The notes: generated by a model from the letters alone, not told the origin. DNA of 32,046 nucleotides from an archaeon (GCA_030679115.1 JAUXTS010000021.1:1-32046), one strand, 5' to 3'. Counted from the stretch's first letter, positions 21,218 to 29,557 are shown. Numbers and translations are program-made.

Positions 21218-22348
21218 GTGAAAAAGTGGGATAAGTTTGAAGTAAATTATTTGAAAGAGAATTATGAAACTAAAACTAATCGTGAAATTTCTAAAGTAAT
21301 AACCCGCAGTAATAAGGCATTAATTTATATGGCTATGAAATTAGGATTAAAAAAGACTCAGGAAACTATTTGTCAAGCTCGTAGACATAAATCATTTGAA
21401 ATTACAAAAGAACTTTTAGAGAAGATGTATCTCCGTGATAAAAAGTCTATAAGGAAGATTGCTCTTGAATTAAAATTTGGAAAGAATACTATTGCGCATT
21501 ATTTAAATAAATTTAATATGCCTCTTAGAACAACTTCTGAAGCAAATAAAAGCTTTTATAAAAAAGGAGGAAAGGTATGGAAAGAAGGTTTAACAAAAAA
21601 GACTGATAAGCGTATAGAAAAAGCCACAGAAAAAATGAAAGAAAGCTGGAACAAAAAAAGAGCAATTAGATTTTCAATTATAGAAAAAAAGTTTGATATC
21701 CCAATAAAAGATTTGATAGGAAATCTTTATTGGAATGATAAGTTAAATCAAGAAGAGATTGCTAAAAAATTAGAATTATCCAGAGTAATAATCATAAATT
21801 TAATGAAATTTCACAATATTAAAAAAAGACTCAATTATCAACATATTTCTAGTCTAAAAGGTGAAAATCATTCGATGTATGGGAAAAAATGGGAAGAAAC
21901 TTATGGTATAGAAGAAGCTAAAAAATTAAAGGCAGAGCTTTCTATTCGAAGTAGAACTAATATAATCAAAAGATTATCTAATAATGAGATGCCATTTATA
22001 AATACTAAAATTGAAAAGAAACTTGCAAAAGCAATGGAAAATAAGGGGATTAAATTCATACATCAATATCCTATAGATAATAAATTTGTATGCGATTTTG
22101 CAATACCTGAATTTAAGATAATGATAGAATGCGACGGAGATTATTGGCACGCAAATCCTAGAATATATAATAAAAATAATCTTAATCAGATACAAAAAAG
22201 AAAAGTACAAACTGATAAATTCAAAGATATTTATCTCTCAAAAAAAGGCTGGAAAGTTTTACGATTTTTTGAATCAGATATAAAGAAATCTATTGCAAAT
22301 TGCATAAGTTCAATTGAAAAGACTATAAACTCTTCTCAAATAATTTGA
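21218..22348 (+). CDS. Homing-endonuclease-like protein with Vsr/DUF559-type nuclease domain
   Basis: The 376-residue basic protein has several N-terminal helix-turn-helix-like segments (IRKIALELKFGKNTIAHYL and NQEEIAKKLELSRVIIINLM), a NUMOD3-like GENHSMYGKKW, and a C-terminal PD-(D/E)XK-type domain: VCDFAIPEFKIMIECDGDYW, then a lysine-rich helix and GWKVLRFFESDI. This resembles Vsr/DUF559 nucleases in free-standing homing endonucleases. Start is GTG at 21218; TTTAAATAC at 21188-21196 is about 27 bp upstream. It starts 25 bp after xerA. No interrupted host gene is seen here, so it is probably a solitary mobile gene. Confidence 0.75.
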   Translation: MKKWDKFEVNYLKENYETKTNREISKVITRSNKALIYMAMKLGLKKTQETICQARRHKSFEITKELLEKMYLRDKKSIRKIALELKFGKNTIAHYLNKFNMPLRTTSEANKSFYKKGGKVWKEGLTKKTDKRIEKATEKMKESWNKKRAIRFSIIEKKFDIPIKDLIGNLYWNDKLNQEEIAKKLELSRVIIINLMKFHNIKKRLNYQHISSLKGENHSMYGKKWEETYGIEEAKKLKAELSIRSRTNIIKRLSNNEMPFINTKIEKKLAKAMENKGIKFIHQYPIDNKFVCDFAIPEFKIMIECDGDYWHANPRIYNKNNLNQIQKRKVQTDKFKDIYLSKKGWKVLRFFESDIKKSIANCISSIEKTINSSQII

Positions 22349-22358
22349 ATATTAATAT

Positions 22359-23222
22359 TTAAGCAGGAGGCAATCCATCTTTTCCAAACATTTTTTGTGA
22401 TTGTGCCCCGTATTTAACATGATGGATTGGGGAAGTAAATGCACTATATCTTTCATGTCTTTGAAAATCTCTTCTTTCAATTGATTGAAATATATAATCA
22501 ATTAAATTTATATTTTTAGGAGACCCAGATATAATGTTATAAGATGTTTTTGCTCCTCTTTTTAAATCATCTACACAATGAGCATCATCATTCGCTATAA
22601 CTGGAATTTTATCCGCTAATGCTAAAACTCTATGATTGCTCTCCCTATTAGGAGTTTTTTTCCTTAAAAATTTTGGAAGCCATGAAGGGAAAGTTAGCCC
22701 GCCATTCCATTCTAATGCCTGAATTAATTTTTTATCATATAAATCAAGAACCTCTTCTTCAGTCCATGCATCACACATAAATGGATGGTCTAAAATAGCA
22801 TAGCCTCCTTTGTCTTTTATTTCTTTCAAGGTATCCCTTGCATTTCTTCCACCAAATATATCTTCTTTTACTCCTGCAACAAGTATATGTTTGAAATGTT
22901 TATTAGTTAATATCTCCTGAGTTCTCGGGATTGTAAATTCGTTCCCATATAGCCAAACTCTTGCTTCTATGCCATTATTTTCAATATGCAAATCTTTGTC
23001 TTTAGGGTCTGCTGTCGCAAGCAATGCACTATATCTATGCTCAGTAAATTCTTTCCATTCAGGCCAATTAGACATTATATCGGTTATTGCCTGGAAATCC
23101 AAGTATTTTATACAAGCACCTACAAAATATTTCAGATTAAATGGGGCCCTTGCCGTTTCGTTTGGATTTCTATAATCTGTCCAAAATCCATGTGTATGCA
23201 GACTTCCTGTTATTGAGTTCAT
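22359..23222 (-). CDS. PHP-domain metal-dependent phosphoesterase
   Basis: The 287-residue protein has PHP-like metal ligands: SLHTHGFWTD at residues 7-16, ITDIMSN, a glutamate near YGNEFT, ILDHPFM, EWNGG and ANDDAH. PHP proteins are trinuclear metal phosphoesterases, including histidinol phosphatase and polymerase-associated domains. This stand-alone version has no clear substrate. It starts 9 bp after the stop of the upstream gene and is probably co-transcribed with it. Confidence 0.75.
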   Translation of the reverse strand: MNSITGSLHTHGFWTDYRNPNETARAPFNLKYFVGACIKYLDFQAITDIMSNWPEWKEFTEHRYSALLATADPKDKDLHIENNGIEARVWLYGNEFTIPRTQEILTNKHFKHILVAGVKEDIFGGRNARDTLKEIKDKGGYAILDHPFMCDAWTEEEVLDLYDKKLIQALEWNGGLTFPSWLPKFLRKKTPNRESNHRVLALADKIPVIANDDAHCVDDLKRGAKTSYNIISGSPKNINLIDYIFQSIERRDFQRHERYSAFTSPIHHVKYGAQSQKMFGKDGLPPA

Positions 23223-23231
23223 TTGAATATT

Positions 23232-23600
23232 TTAAAAAACGACTTCGTAGAAATTATTTCGTGGGAGATCGTATCCTGGACCACCAGAATCGCAGACATG
23301 AGCCCCAGGAATATGATGTTTTATTACTATTCTGCTTCTTCCGTCTTTAGTTCTGCCTTCAGAAATATAAACTTCTCCATATCCAGGTATCCATTTATTC
23401 ATTGATTTTTTAATTATCTTTCCAGTCCGTCTTCCAGAGTTAAAACTTCCACTTTTTGATTCATTGCTATGCAATTCACATCTTGTAGAAAGTTCTAAAA
23501 CCCTTGAAATTGCATCATCTCGAGAAATTGGTTCAAATCCAGACATAACCTTTCTTACTTTTTGTTCACATAAACAGCCCAATAAATTAGTCATTTCCAT
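23232..23600 (-). CDS. Unrecognised protein
   Basis: The 122-residue protein has CLC near the start and a basic middle (GRRTGKIIKKSMNKW). No family is recognised. ATTATAAA at 23623-23630 is centred about 26 bp before the ATG, so it is probably the leaderless first gene of a two-gene unit with the PHP protein. Confidence 0.65.
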   Translation of the reverse strand: MEMTNLLGCLCEQKVRKVMSGFEPISRDDAISRVLELSTRCELHSNESKSGSFNSGRRTGKIIKKSMNKWIPGYGEVYISEGRTKDGRSRIVIKHHIPGAHVCDSGGPGYDLPRNNFYEVVF

Positions 23601-23637
23601 AATCTTCTCTGTATAAAAAAGGATTATAAATCTTTCC

Positions 23638-24174
23638 CTAAATAAAATTACTAATTTTATGCTTCATTTCTAAATAAATAAGCCAGATAATAATTAATCC
23701 TCCGTCAAGCGAAGGTGCAGCAATAACTGCGAGTTCTTCAGGAAGATAACCAAATAAATCCAGCCCAATGGAGAAAGTAGACAAAGGATAAAATAGCATT
23801 ATGCTTCCCCCAAATATTGCATCTAAGATAAGATGAGAAAATGCTCCGATTGCAATCATCAAGAATATAATATTCCATTTCAGTTTATGCTTCCCAATTT
23901 TCAGAGTATTTGCCTTAATAGTTATAAATGCTAAACCCAGAAAAATCAATGGTACAAAGATAGTATGGGCAAAAGTTCTATGGACTTCTTCCCATGTGAA
24001 ATTGAAGAAATTTAAAATCCAAAAAGCCGCAACATCCAAATCTGGAATTGCTCCTGCAATTCCAGCAATTAATACATAATGCAATGGAAATTTCTTTCCC
24101 CTTTGGATATAATAGTCTCTGACTATGGACATCAAAATAAGTGGAATTAGTATGTGTGCTGCAGCTTGTGGCAT
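23638..24174 (-). CDS. Membrane-bound metal-dependent hydrolase-like protein (DUF457/YdjM type)
   Basis: The 178-residue protein has about five membrane helices with the family's polar motifs between them: AAAHILIPL, GAIPDLDV, HRTFAHT and GAFSHLILDAI. These His/Asp residues probably bind a metal at the membrane. It is a clearer member of the family than the gene at 116-559. Substrate unknown. The 158-bp gap upstream (24175-24332) contains an orphan open frame discussed under findings. Confidence 0.78.
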   Translation of the reverse strand: MPQAAAHILIPLILMSIVRDYYIQRGKKFPLHYVLIAGIAGAIPDLDVAAFWILNFFNFTWEEVHRTFAHTIFVPLIFLGLAFITIKANTLKIGKHKLKWNIIFLMIAIGAFSHLILDAIFGGSIMLFYPLSTFSIGLDLFGYLPEELAVIAAPSLDGGLIIIWLIYLEMKHKISNFI

Positions 24175-24332
24175 ATTTTACCTCTTATATTATTATCTAA
24201 TTCAGGTTTTTAATCCTTGCCCACACAATGTTTTAACTAGGCATAGGTAATCTTGTCTGAAAGTTCAAGTAAATTTGCATCCTTGAGATAAATATTTCTC
24301 TCGCCTTCGATCCTTAGTAGTACAACCTAACA

Positions 24333-24821
24333 TTAATATTTCCTCCAATCTTCCAATAAAACAATATTTGATAAAACTCTATTAATTATAGGGGCATCTG
24401 AAAAATCCTTGCTTTTTATCATTCTCAATATTTCCTTGTCAATTGCAAGGCTTCTTAAATTTTCAAATTGTGATTTAAGAAGATAAAGACGAATTGTTGC
24501 ATTTATTCTATGGCTGATTCTCTGGAAAAAGTTAAAGTTTGCTTCTGTCTCATTTGCAAATCTGAAAGTATATCCTCTTGGAGCAGTTTTAAGTAAATTT
24601 TGCATATATTCTACACGTGGAGCCCAATATATCAAATCCAATTCAGCCAAATGTGCCTGCAAGCCTTCAGGAGAATTTTTCACCTTTTTTTCAGAAACTA
24701 AATTCCTATCCAGCCATCCAATTTCTTTTTCCCTCCCATCAATAAATTCTGTTCTAGAATCATATCTCAATCCATTAGTCACAATATATTCTATTCTTTC
24801 TTGTATTGCAGTTTGTTTCAT
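24333..24821 (-). CDS. Unrecognised protein at the end of the L18e-L13-S9 operon
   Basis: The 162-residue soluble protein has no recognised domain. It starts at the base following the S9 stop codon (no gap), so it is almost certainly translated with the ribosomal proteins. Its sequence is helical with aromatic patches (LIYWAPRVEYMQNLL, RFANETEANFNFFQRI). In many archaea rpo10 and other subunits follow S9; here this protein takes that place. Confidence 0.75.
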   Translation of the reverse strand: MKQTAIQERIEYIVTNGLRYDSRTEFIDGREKEIGWLDRNLVSEKKVKNSPEGLQAHLAELDLIYWAPRVEYMQNLLKTAPRGYTFRFANETEANFNFFQRISHRINATIRLYLLKSQFENLRSLAIDKEILRMIKSKDFSDAPIINRVLSNIVLLEDWRKY

Positions 24822-25226
24822 TTATCTGTAAGACTTCTGCCTCTTAGCTCTTGCTTTAGAATCTCCAGGTTTTCTTGTTTCTTTTCTTCTTGCATCAGGA
24901 ACTATCATATTTCTATCATAATTCAAGAAGGCTTTCTTCAATGTATCCGAGCCGGTAGTTTTCAAAAGAGCCTTTGCAATAGCTAATCTTGATGCTTCTA
25001 TCTGCGCTTCTTTTCCGCCACTCATAGTTTTTATGAAAAAATCATGTTTTGGAAGCTCTCCAAATTCTCTTTCATAAATTCTAACAGGTTCAAGCAAGGC
25101 AAGTCTGTGGAACAATGATAATTCAGAAACAGGAAGATAATTATAGAAAATCTTTCCATTTCCAGGGTTCAATCTTAATTTTGCCACCGCAGTCTTTCTT
25201 TTTCCTGAAAATATTTGCTGAACCAT
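24822..25226 (-). CDS. rps9: Ribosomal protein S9
   Basis: The 134-residue protein begins with FSGKRKTAVAKLRLNPG and ends in the basic RKETRKPGDSKARAKRQKSY tail that reaches the ribosomal P site. The order L18e-L13-S9 is standard for archaea. The start overlaps the L13 stop by one base (TAATG). Confidence 0.95.
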   Translation of the reverse strand: MVQQIFSGKRKTAVAKLRLNPGNGKIFYNYLPVSELSLFHRLALLEPVRIYEREFGELPKHDFFIKTMSGGKEAQIEASRLAIAKALLKTTGSDTLKKAFLNYDRNMIVPDARRKETRKPGDSKARAKRQKSYR

Positions 25227-25630
25227 TATAATTCTCTGCTTACCTCCGCTAAAGCCAAAGTTCTGGTTTTTAATTCTCTAATCATTTTAATCTTTTTTGA
25301 AGACTCATATTCTACGGGCACTTTATCATAACAAATTATTCTTTTGAATGCTGAAAGTCCTCTTTCCTGTGTATAAGGGAGCATTCCTCTTACAGTTCTT
25401 TTTACAATTCTTTCAGATGATTTTGGAAAATGCGGACCTTTACGGCTTGAACCTCCTCTTCTTCTCTTTTCTTTATATTCTCCAATAATAAATCTTTTTC
25501 TTCCAGTAATAAGCGCCTTTTCACAATTGACTATAATAATAGATTTTCCAAGAAGAGATTGTTTGGCTGCAAAACTTGCGAGTCTTCCTAAAACTGCTCC
25601 TTCTGCGTCAATTATTATTTTCTCACTCAT
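25226..25630 (-). CDS. rpl13: Ribosomal protein L13
   Basis: This 134-residue protein has the L13 segments IDAEGAVLGRLASFAAKQSL, VNCEKALITGRK and the archaeal/eukaryotic KGPHFPKSSERIVKRTVRGM, where the bacterial protein differs. The start overlaps the L18e stop as ATGA. Confidence 0.95.
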   Translation of the reverse strand: MSEKIIIDAEGAVLGRLASFAAKQSLLGKSIIIVNCEKALITGRKRFIIGEYKEKRRRGGSSRKGPHFPKSSERIVKRTVRGMLPYTQERGLSAFKRIICYDKVPVEYESSKKIKMIRELKTRTLALAEVSREL

Positions 25631-26004
25631 TGTGGCGTTTTAATTCCCTCTGCTTTTGGATTTTTCTTTATTTCTTCAAGTATTGTAACTGCTTCAGATT
25701 TAGTTTTTTTCATTTTTTCAATTGCAGTTTTTGAAAATGAAAGCGCACAAATTCTCAATTTTTTTGTCAATTCTCCCTGCCCGAGAACTTTTCCCGGAAT
25801 TACAAGTGTATCTCCGGCTTTTGCATTTGCATCAATATCTGAAAGATTTGCAGAAATCTGCTTTCTTGTAGGTCCAGAAAGAACGTGGGATAATCTAAAC
25901 CATCCAGGATTTACTCTTGCTAATTTTATTGTCTCTACAAGTGCAAGGTCAGTTTTTCTGCTTGTTTTTTTCTTGATATGCGTCTTGCTTAATATTACTT
26001 TCAT
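25627..26004 (-). CDS. rpl18e: Ribosomal protein L18e
   Basis: The 125-residue protein shows L18e features: basic N-terminus, LSHVLSGPTRKQISANLSDI, VIPGKVLGQGELTKKLRICA and a C-terminal alpha-helical tail. First gene of the operon; GATTTATATATAC at 26023-26035 is centred 25 bp upstream of the ATG, so the transcript is leaderless. Confidence 0.93.
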   Translation of the reverse strand: MKVILSKTHIKKKTSRKTDLALVETIKLARVNPGWFRLSHVLSGPTRKQISANLSDIDANAKAGDTLVIPGKVLGQGELTKKLRICALSFSKTAIEKMKKTKSEAVTILEEIKKNPKAEGIKTPQ

Positions 26005-26078
26005 AATATTCTGTAAAAAATAGTATATATAAATCTAACTGCCCAAAAGTTTATTAACACATTTATACACACTAATGT

Positions 26079-26312
26079 ATGAATAAGATTAGGATCAACA
26101 TAACTGTAGACAAAGATAATCTGGACAAGGCAAAGACTAAGCTGATGCTTTTTGGTGGAAAATTAAGCACATTGTTCAATGCATATCTTTCAGACTTTGT
26201 AAGCAGCATTGACAAGCAATTGGAAAGCAACCACAAGGTTCTTGAGGAAAAAAACAAAGAGCTTGAATCAAGGCTCAAGAAAATTGAGGAAAAGTTATCT
26301 AAGAAAAAATAA
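26079..26312 (+). CDS. Ribbon-helix-helix-like small protein with coiled-coil tail
   Basis: The 77-residue protein starts MNKIRINITVDKDNLDKAK, a strand-helix beginning typical of ribbon-helix-helix DNA-binding proteins, and continues with KLSTLFNAYLSDFV. The C-terminal 35 residues are a charged coiled coil. RHH proteins are often antitoxins or repressors, but no toxin gene is adjacent. TTTATTAA at 26050-26057 lies about 25 bp upstream. It is divergent from the L18e operon. Confidence 0.65.
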   Translation: MNKIRINITVDKDNLDKAKTKLMLFGGKLSTLFNAYLSDFVSSIDKQLESNHKVLEEKNKELESRLKKIEEKLSKKK

Positions 26313-26356
26313 TATGCAGGGAATAGTATTTATACAATAATAGCTTTTCTGAGGCA

Positions 26357-26375
26357 TACAACTTTTCAAGTTGTA
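26357..26375 (+). repeat. Perfect hairpin behind tRNA-Leu(AAG)
   Basis: TACAACTT-TTC-AAGTTGTA is a perfect 8-bp stem with a 3-nt loop, 41 bp after the 3' end of tRNA-Leu (minus strand). Its style (7-10 bp, three-base TTC/GAA loop) matches hairpins in the cluster behind tRNA-Arg. The rest of the 286-bp gap holds this tRNA, its leader and AT-rich sequence. Confidence 0.5.
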
Positions 26376-26415
26376 AGGTGAGAATCCTATCCTAATCTCC
26401 AATATCAAAGATATA

Positions 26416-26499
26416 TGCGGGAAGGAGGATTTGAACCTCCGTAAGCACTAAGCTACGTCGGCCTTAACGACGCCCATTTGACCACTCTGGCATCCCCGC
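26416..26499 (-). tRNA. tRNA-Leu (anticodon AAG)
   Basis: Same class II body as the other tRNA-Leu genes: acceptor GCGGGGA/TTCCCGC, variable arm TAGCTTAGTGCTTAC, T-arm GGAGG-TTCAAAT-CCTCC. The anticodon stem CGTCG/CGACG encloses TTAAGGC, which puts A at position 34 and gives anticodon AAG (codon CUU). The alternative frame (TAA) would destroy the stem. A34 is unusual for an archaeal tRNA, where GAG is expected. Confidence 0.88.
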
Positions 26500-26548
26500 A
26501 AATCGCAGATTTGTGGGTACTGGGATTAATTCTCCCAATCCCTCAACC
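26500..26548 (-). promoter_or_regulatory. Conserved tRNA-Leu 5' leader, copy 3
   Basis: Identical in all 49 positions to the leader of tRNA-Leu(CAA) at 11756-11804, although the tRNA genes behind them differ in D-arm and anticodon arm. TTAAAA at 26578-26583 lies about 32 bp upstream of its first base. Confidence 0.75.
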
Positions 26549-26598
26549 TGCGCTTATAATTATCTGATTATAAGGGCTTAAAAGTCTTTTCGGTTGGT

Positions 26599-29112
26599 TT
26601 ATTTTCTTTTAGAAACTACTTTGATTATCCTGCTCTTTTTTTCTTTTGGCTTTCTTGCATTTTTTCTAATAAAAACAATTAAAATAATAATTATAGCAAG
26701 AATAATTAATCCAATTTGAACAGCTTTTGTATTTGATTTTATAACATCCAATATGGCTCTTCCGCTGATTCCTCCAGCTGTTTCTCCTTCACTTTCTTCA
26801 ATAGCTTCTGTTTCATTAACTAATTCATTCACAATACTATCGCTTCCTTCATTATTCACAAGATTATTAACCACATTTTCATTTTCTGTATTTACAACAA
26901 CCTCTGAAGTTGTACGGCTTGAACCTCCACCGCCTCCACCACTGCTCGGAGCAGGAACAGGATTTTCCACAGGAATAGAATCAATCACAAAATTTCTTAA
27001 TTCCGAGCCTCCAATATTATTTGCTTCATCCACGCAGTTTATTTTCCAAGAATAATTGCCTGGAGAAATTTCATTAATCATTTCATTTAATTCTAATCCA
27101 ATATTGTGGGATATATTCATCTCAATATCGTTTATAATCAAAGTACAATTTGAAATATTTGATTCATCACTTGCATTATATTGAAATGCAATTGCAGTTG
27201 TTCCAACAGCAGAATACTCTTCAACAGGAGAGATAAGGTTTACAATTGGGGAGACAATATCTGGCGCAGGAATAACTTCTTTCTCAATTCTGAAAGATAT
27301 CAAATCAGATGAATTTTCTATGCCTAAAGAATTATTGCAATAGAAAGTTGCATTATAATCTCCCGAACTTTCATTTTCATCAATATAATAAAATTCTCTC
27401 GAATCCAAACTAAGCATATCTATATTCTCCCCATTATTCAATGAAAACCAGCACGAGCCATTTTCATTCAAACTGACATTAAAATCAAGTTTATCATAAA
27501 TCTCATTATTTACTGGAGAGATTACATCAATAATTAAAACAGAAGAATCAGATGCATAGCCCAAGGTATAATTTGAATCTGCTCTCCCAACATTGTCATT
27601 TTCATCTGTAAATATACAATTCCATTCATAATTTCCTTCTGGAATATCACTAACATTAATAGAGAAGCTATAACTCGCACCATTAACACTCAAAGAAGTT
27701 TCATTATAAATTCTAGTAGAATTCCATAGATAGAAAGCCATACTCTTAATCTTCAAATCCGAAGCTTCACAATTAAATGTTATATTCTCTCCCAATCTAT
27801 TAATTTTATTATTTTCAGGATTTGCAAGAGTTACGATAGGCACAGTATTATCAAGATTGATTATAGCATCATAGAGATTTATTCTTGAATAATTTATATT
27901 TTGGGCAGAATCATAAATAATTTTTCCTGTATCTGCAAAAACATCTTCAATCTCTTTAGGATTCTTATTTTGTTCTGTCAATTTCAAAAACTGATTGACT
28001 ATCGCTATAGCTCCAGCCACATGAGGTGTCGCCATAGAAGTCCCAGATTTTGTAGTAGAATCTCCGCTTTTACTTGTAGAAACTATTGATTTTCCAGGAG
28101 CAAAAAGTTTCATCAAAGAATATCTATTTGAGAAAGAAGAAATAGAATCGTCTTTATCTGTTGAGCTTACAGGAATAGCATTTTCAACGCAGGCAGGACT
28201 GGCTATTTTAGTACTCCTTCCCCCATTTCCAGTTGCAATCACAACTGCAATATTATTCGCAACTGCATTATTTATTGAAGGGGCGATAGGATCATCATTG
28301 CAATAACTTGAATATGTTCCAGCACCCAAACTCATACTTATAATTGAAATATTGAATATAGAAGCATTATTTACGCACCAGTCAATTCCTGCAATAATAT
28401 TTCCTTCAGCACATGAACCGCCAGCACCGCAGACTTTTACCATTACAATTTTTGCATCGGGAGCAACTCCATTTATTACTCCTTTTGCAGCAGCAATCCC
28501 ACTTACATGAGTTCCATGCCCATTATCATCCAATGGATTATTATCATTATTTACATAATCGTATCCTCCGATTACTTTGCATCCGGAATTTGCATCATTA
28601 TTTCCATAGCATCCACCCAAATCTGAATGATTATAATTAACTCCCGTATCAAGAATGCAGATAGTTTCTCCGCTTCCAGTAAGATTAATTCCTTCAATTT
28701 GAAGCGGATAAGTTGGCGTAGCATTAATCAAAGGCACGCTGTCTTCAAGAAATATTTCCATTACTCTTTCAACTTCTATTTTTTCTACTTTTCTGTCTCT
28801 TCTTATTTTTTCAACTTCTTCCAGCGTAAGATTTGCAAAAACAGCTCCTTTAAATTCATATCTTGTCTTATTTTTTCCAATAGTATTTCTTATTCTCGTC
28901 ATATCTTCAGATTCTTTTCTTTCTCTTCCATTTTCTTTAAGTTTGATATAAACGCTGACTTCATTATTATCTCTTAATTTTGAATAAACATCAGGATTGA
29001 CTTTTGCTTCAGAAGAAGAAACAACAAATCCAGATATAGTTGGTTTATAATAAATAAAAAAAGCAGCCAATAAAATAAAAATCAAAGCATAAATCAAAAC
29101 AGATTTTTTCAT
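26599..29112 (-). CDS. Secreted, C-terminally anchored subtilisin-like serine protease
   Basis: The 837-residue protein has an N-terminal hydrophobic signal or anchor (about residues 4-22), an I9-like propeptide region (about 45-125), and a subtilase domain with the triad D155 (ILDTGVN), H199 (NGHGTHVSG) and S359 (GTSMATPH), plus oxyanion N296 (ATGNGG). Three Ig-like domains rich in NxS/T sites follow, then a Gly/Ser linker, a Glu-rich stretch, a membrane helix (about 797-817) and a basic tail. It is therefore displayed outside and tethered to the membrane. The start overlaps the cysteine-rich gene as ATGA. Several cysteines suggest disulfides. Confidence 0.9.
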   Translation of the reverse strand: MKKSVLIYALIFILLAAFFIYYKPTISGFVVSSSEAKVNPDVYSKLRDNNEVSVYIKLKENGRERKESEDMTRIRNTIGKNKTRYEFKGAVFANLTLEEVEKIRRDRKVEKIEVERVMEIFLEDSVPLINATPTYPLQIEGINLTGSGETICILDTGVNYNHSDLGGCYGNNDANSGCKVIGGYDYVNNDNNPLDDNGHGTHVSGIAAAKGVINGVAPDAKIVMVKVCGAGGSCAEGNIIAGIDWCVNNASIFNISIISMSLGAGTYSSYCNDDPIAPSINNAVANNIAVVIATGNGGRSTKIASPACVENAIPVSSTDKDDSISSFSNRYSLMKLFAPGKSIVSTSKSGDSTTKSGTSMATPHVAGAIAIVNQFLKLTEQNKNPKEIEDVFADTGKIIYDSAQNINYSRINLYDAIINLDNTVPIVTLANPENNKINRLGENITFNCEASDLKIKSMAFYLWNSTRIYNETSLSVNGASYSFSINVSDIPEGNYEWNCIFTDENDNVGRADSNYTLGYASDSSVLIIDVISPVNNEIYDKLDFNVSLNENGSCWFSLNNGENIDMLSLDSREFYYIDENESSGDYNATFYCNNSLGIENSSDLISFRIEKEVIPAPDIVSPIVNLISPVEEYSAVGTTAIAFQYNASDESNISNCTLIINDIEMNISHNIGLELNEMINEISPGNYSWKINCVDEANNIGGSELRNFVIDSIPVENPVPAPSSGGGGGGSSRTTSEVVVNTENENVVNNLVNNEGSDSIVNELVNETEAIEESEGETAGGISGRAILDVIKSNTKAVQIGLIILAIIIILIVFIRKNARKPKEKKSRIIKVVSKRK

Positions 29113-29408
29113 TCTAATTTAACTCCGCATTTATTTTCTATACATTCACAGCTTCCCTGTCCGCAGTCCAATGTTCCTAGTTCACAATCCTGACTGCAAT
29201 AAATTCCTTCACAATTTGGCTGTTTTTCTTTAGGCACACAGCTTGTAGCATGACAGCAGGTTTCAGGAACACAATCTTCATTAATTACACATTCTTTTAC
29301 GTCATCATTTTTATCATCGTTTTCAATTTTAATTTCCATAAACATAGAGCCAATAACCAATATCACAAAAACTGCAACTATCGCTGGAAAGAATCCTCTC
29401 TTATTCAT
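29109..29408 (-). CDS. Secreted cysteine-rich protein, partner of the protease
   Basis: The 99-residue protein has an N-terminal membrane helix (FFPAIVAVFVILVIGSMF) and an extracellular domain with twelve cysteines, including ECVINEDCVPETCC, CEGIYCSQDC and GSCECIENKC. Its spacing recalls small eight-cysteine or whey-acidic-type domains. Because it is translated with the protease by ATGA overlap, it may bind, inhibit or stabilise it; this is inference. GTTTTAAATA about 26 bp upstream marks the promoter of the pair. Confidence 0.7.
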   Translation of the reverse strand: MNKRGFFPAIVAVFVILVIGSMFMEIKIENDDKNDDVKECVINEDCVPETCCHATSCVPKEKQPNCEGIYCSQDCELGTLDCGQGSCECIENKCGVKLE

Positions 29409-29557
29409 AAATAACTGATATTTTCCAGATATTTAAAACTTTATAGCATAATAATCTCTTAATTCTTTGATTTAATTTGTTCCTATAAAGTAACGTCTTG
29501 ATTTTAAAAGTGTTACTACAATAAAGTTTAAATACCCTCCATTTATGCTATTAATTA

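Noticed and set aside
20371-22348. Integrated virus or plasmid
   Set aside because: Apart from the recombinase and the endonuclease-like gene there are no capsid, replication or terminase genes and no att repeats around the pair.
26416-26499. Reading the third tRNA-Leu as anticodon TAA
   Set aside because: Shifting the loop by one base breaks the perfect CGTCG/CGACG anticodon stem.
28413-28977. Plus-strand frames opposite the protease gene
   Set aside because: Low-complexity shadows of the protease coding sequence with no promoter or recognisable domain.
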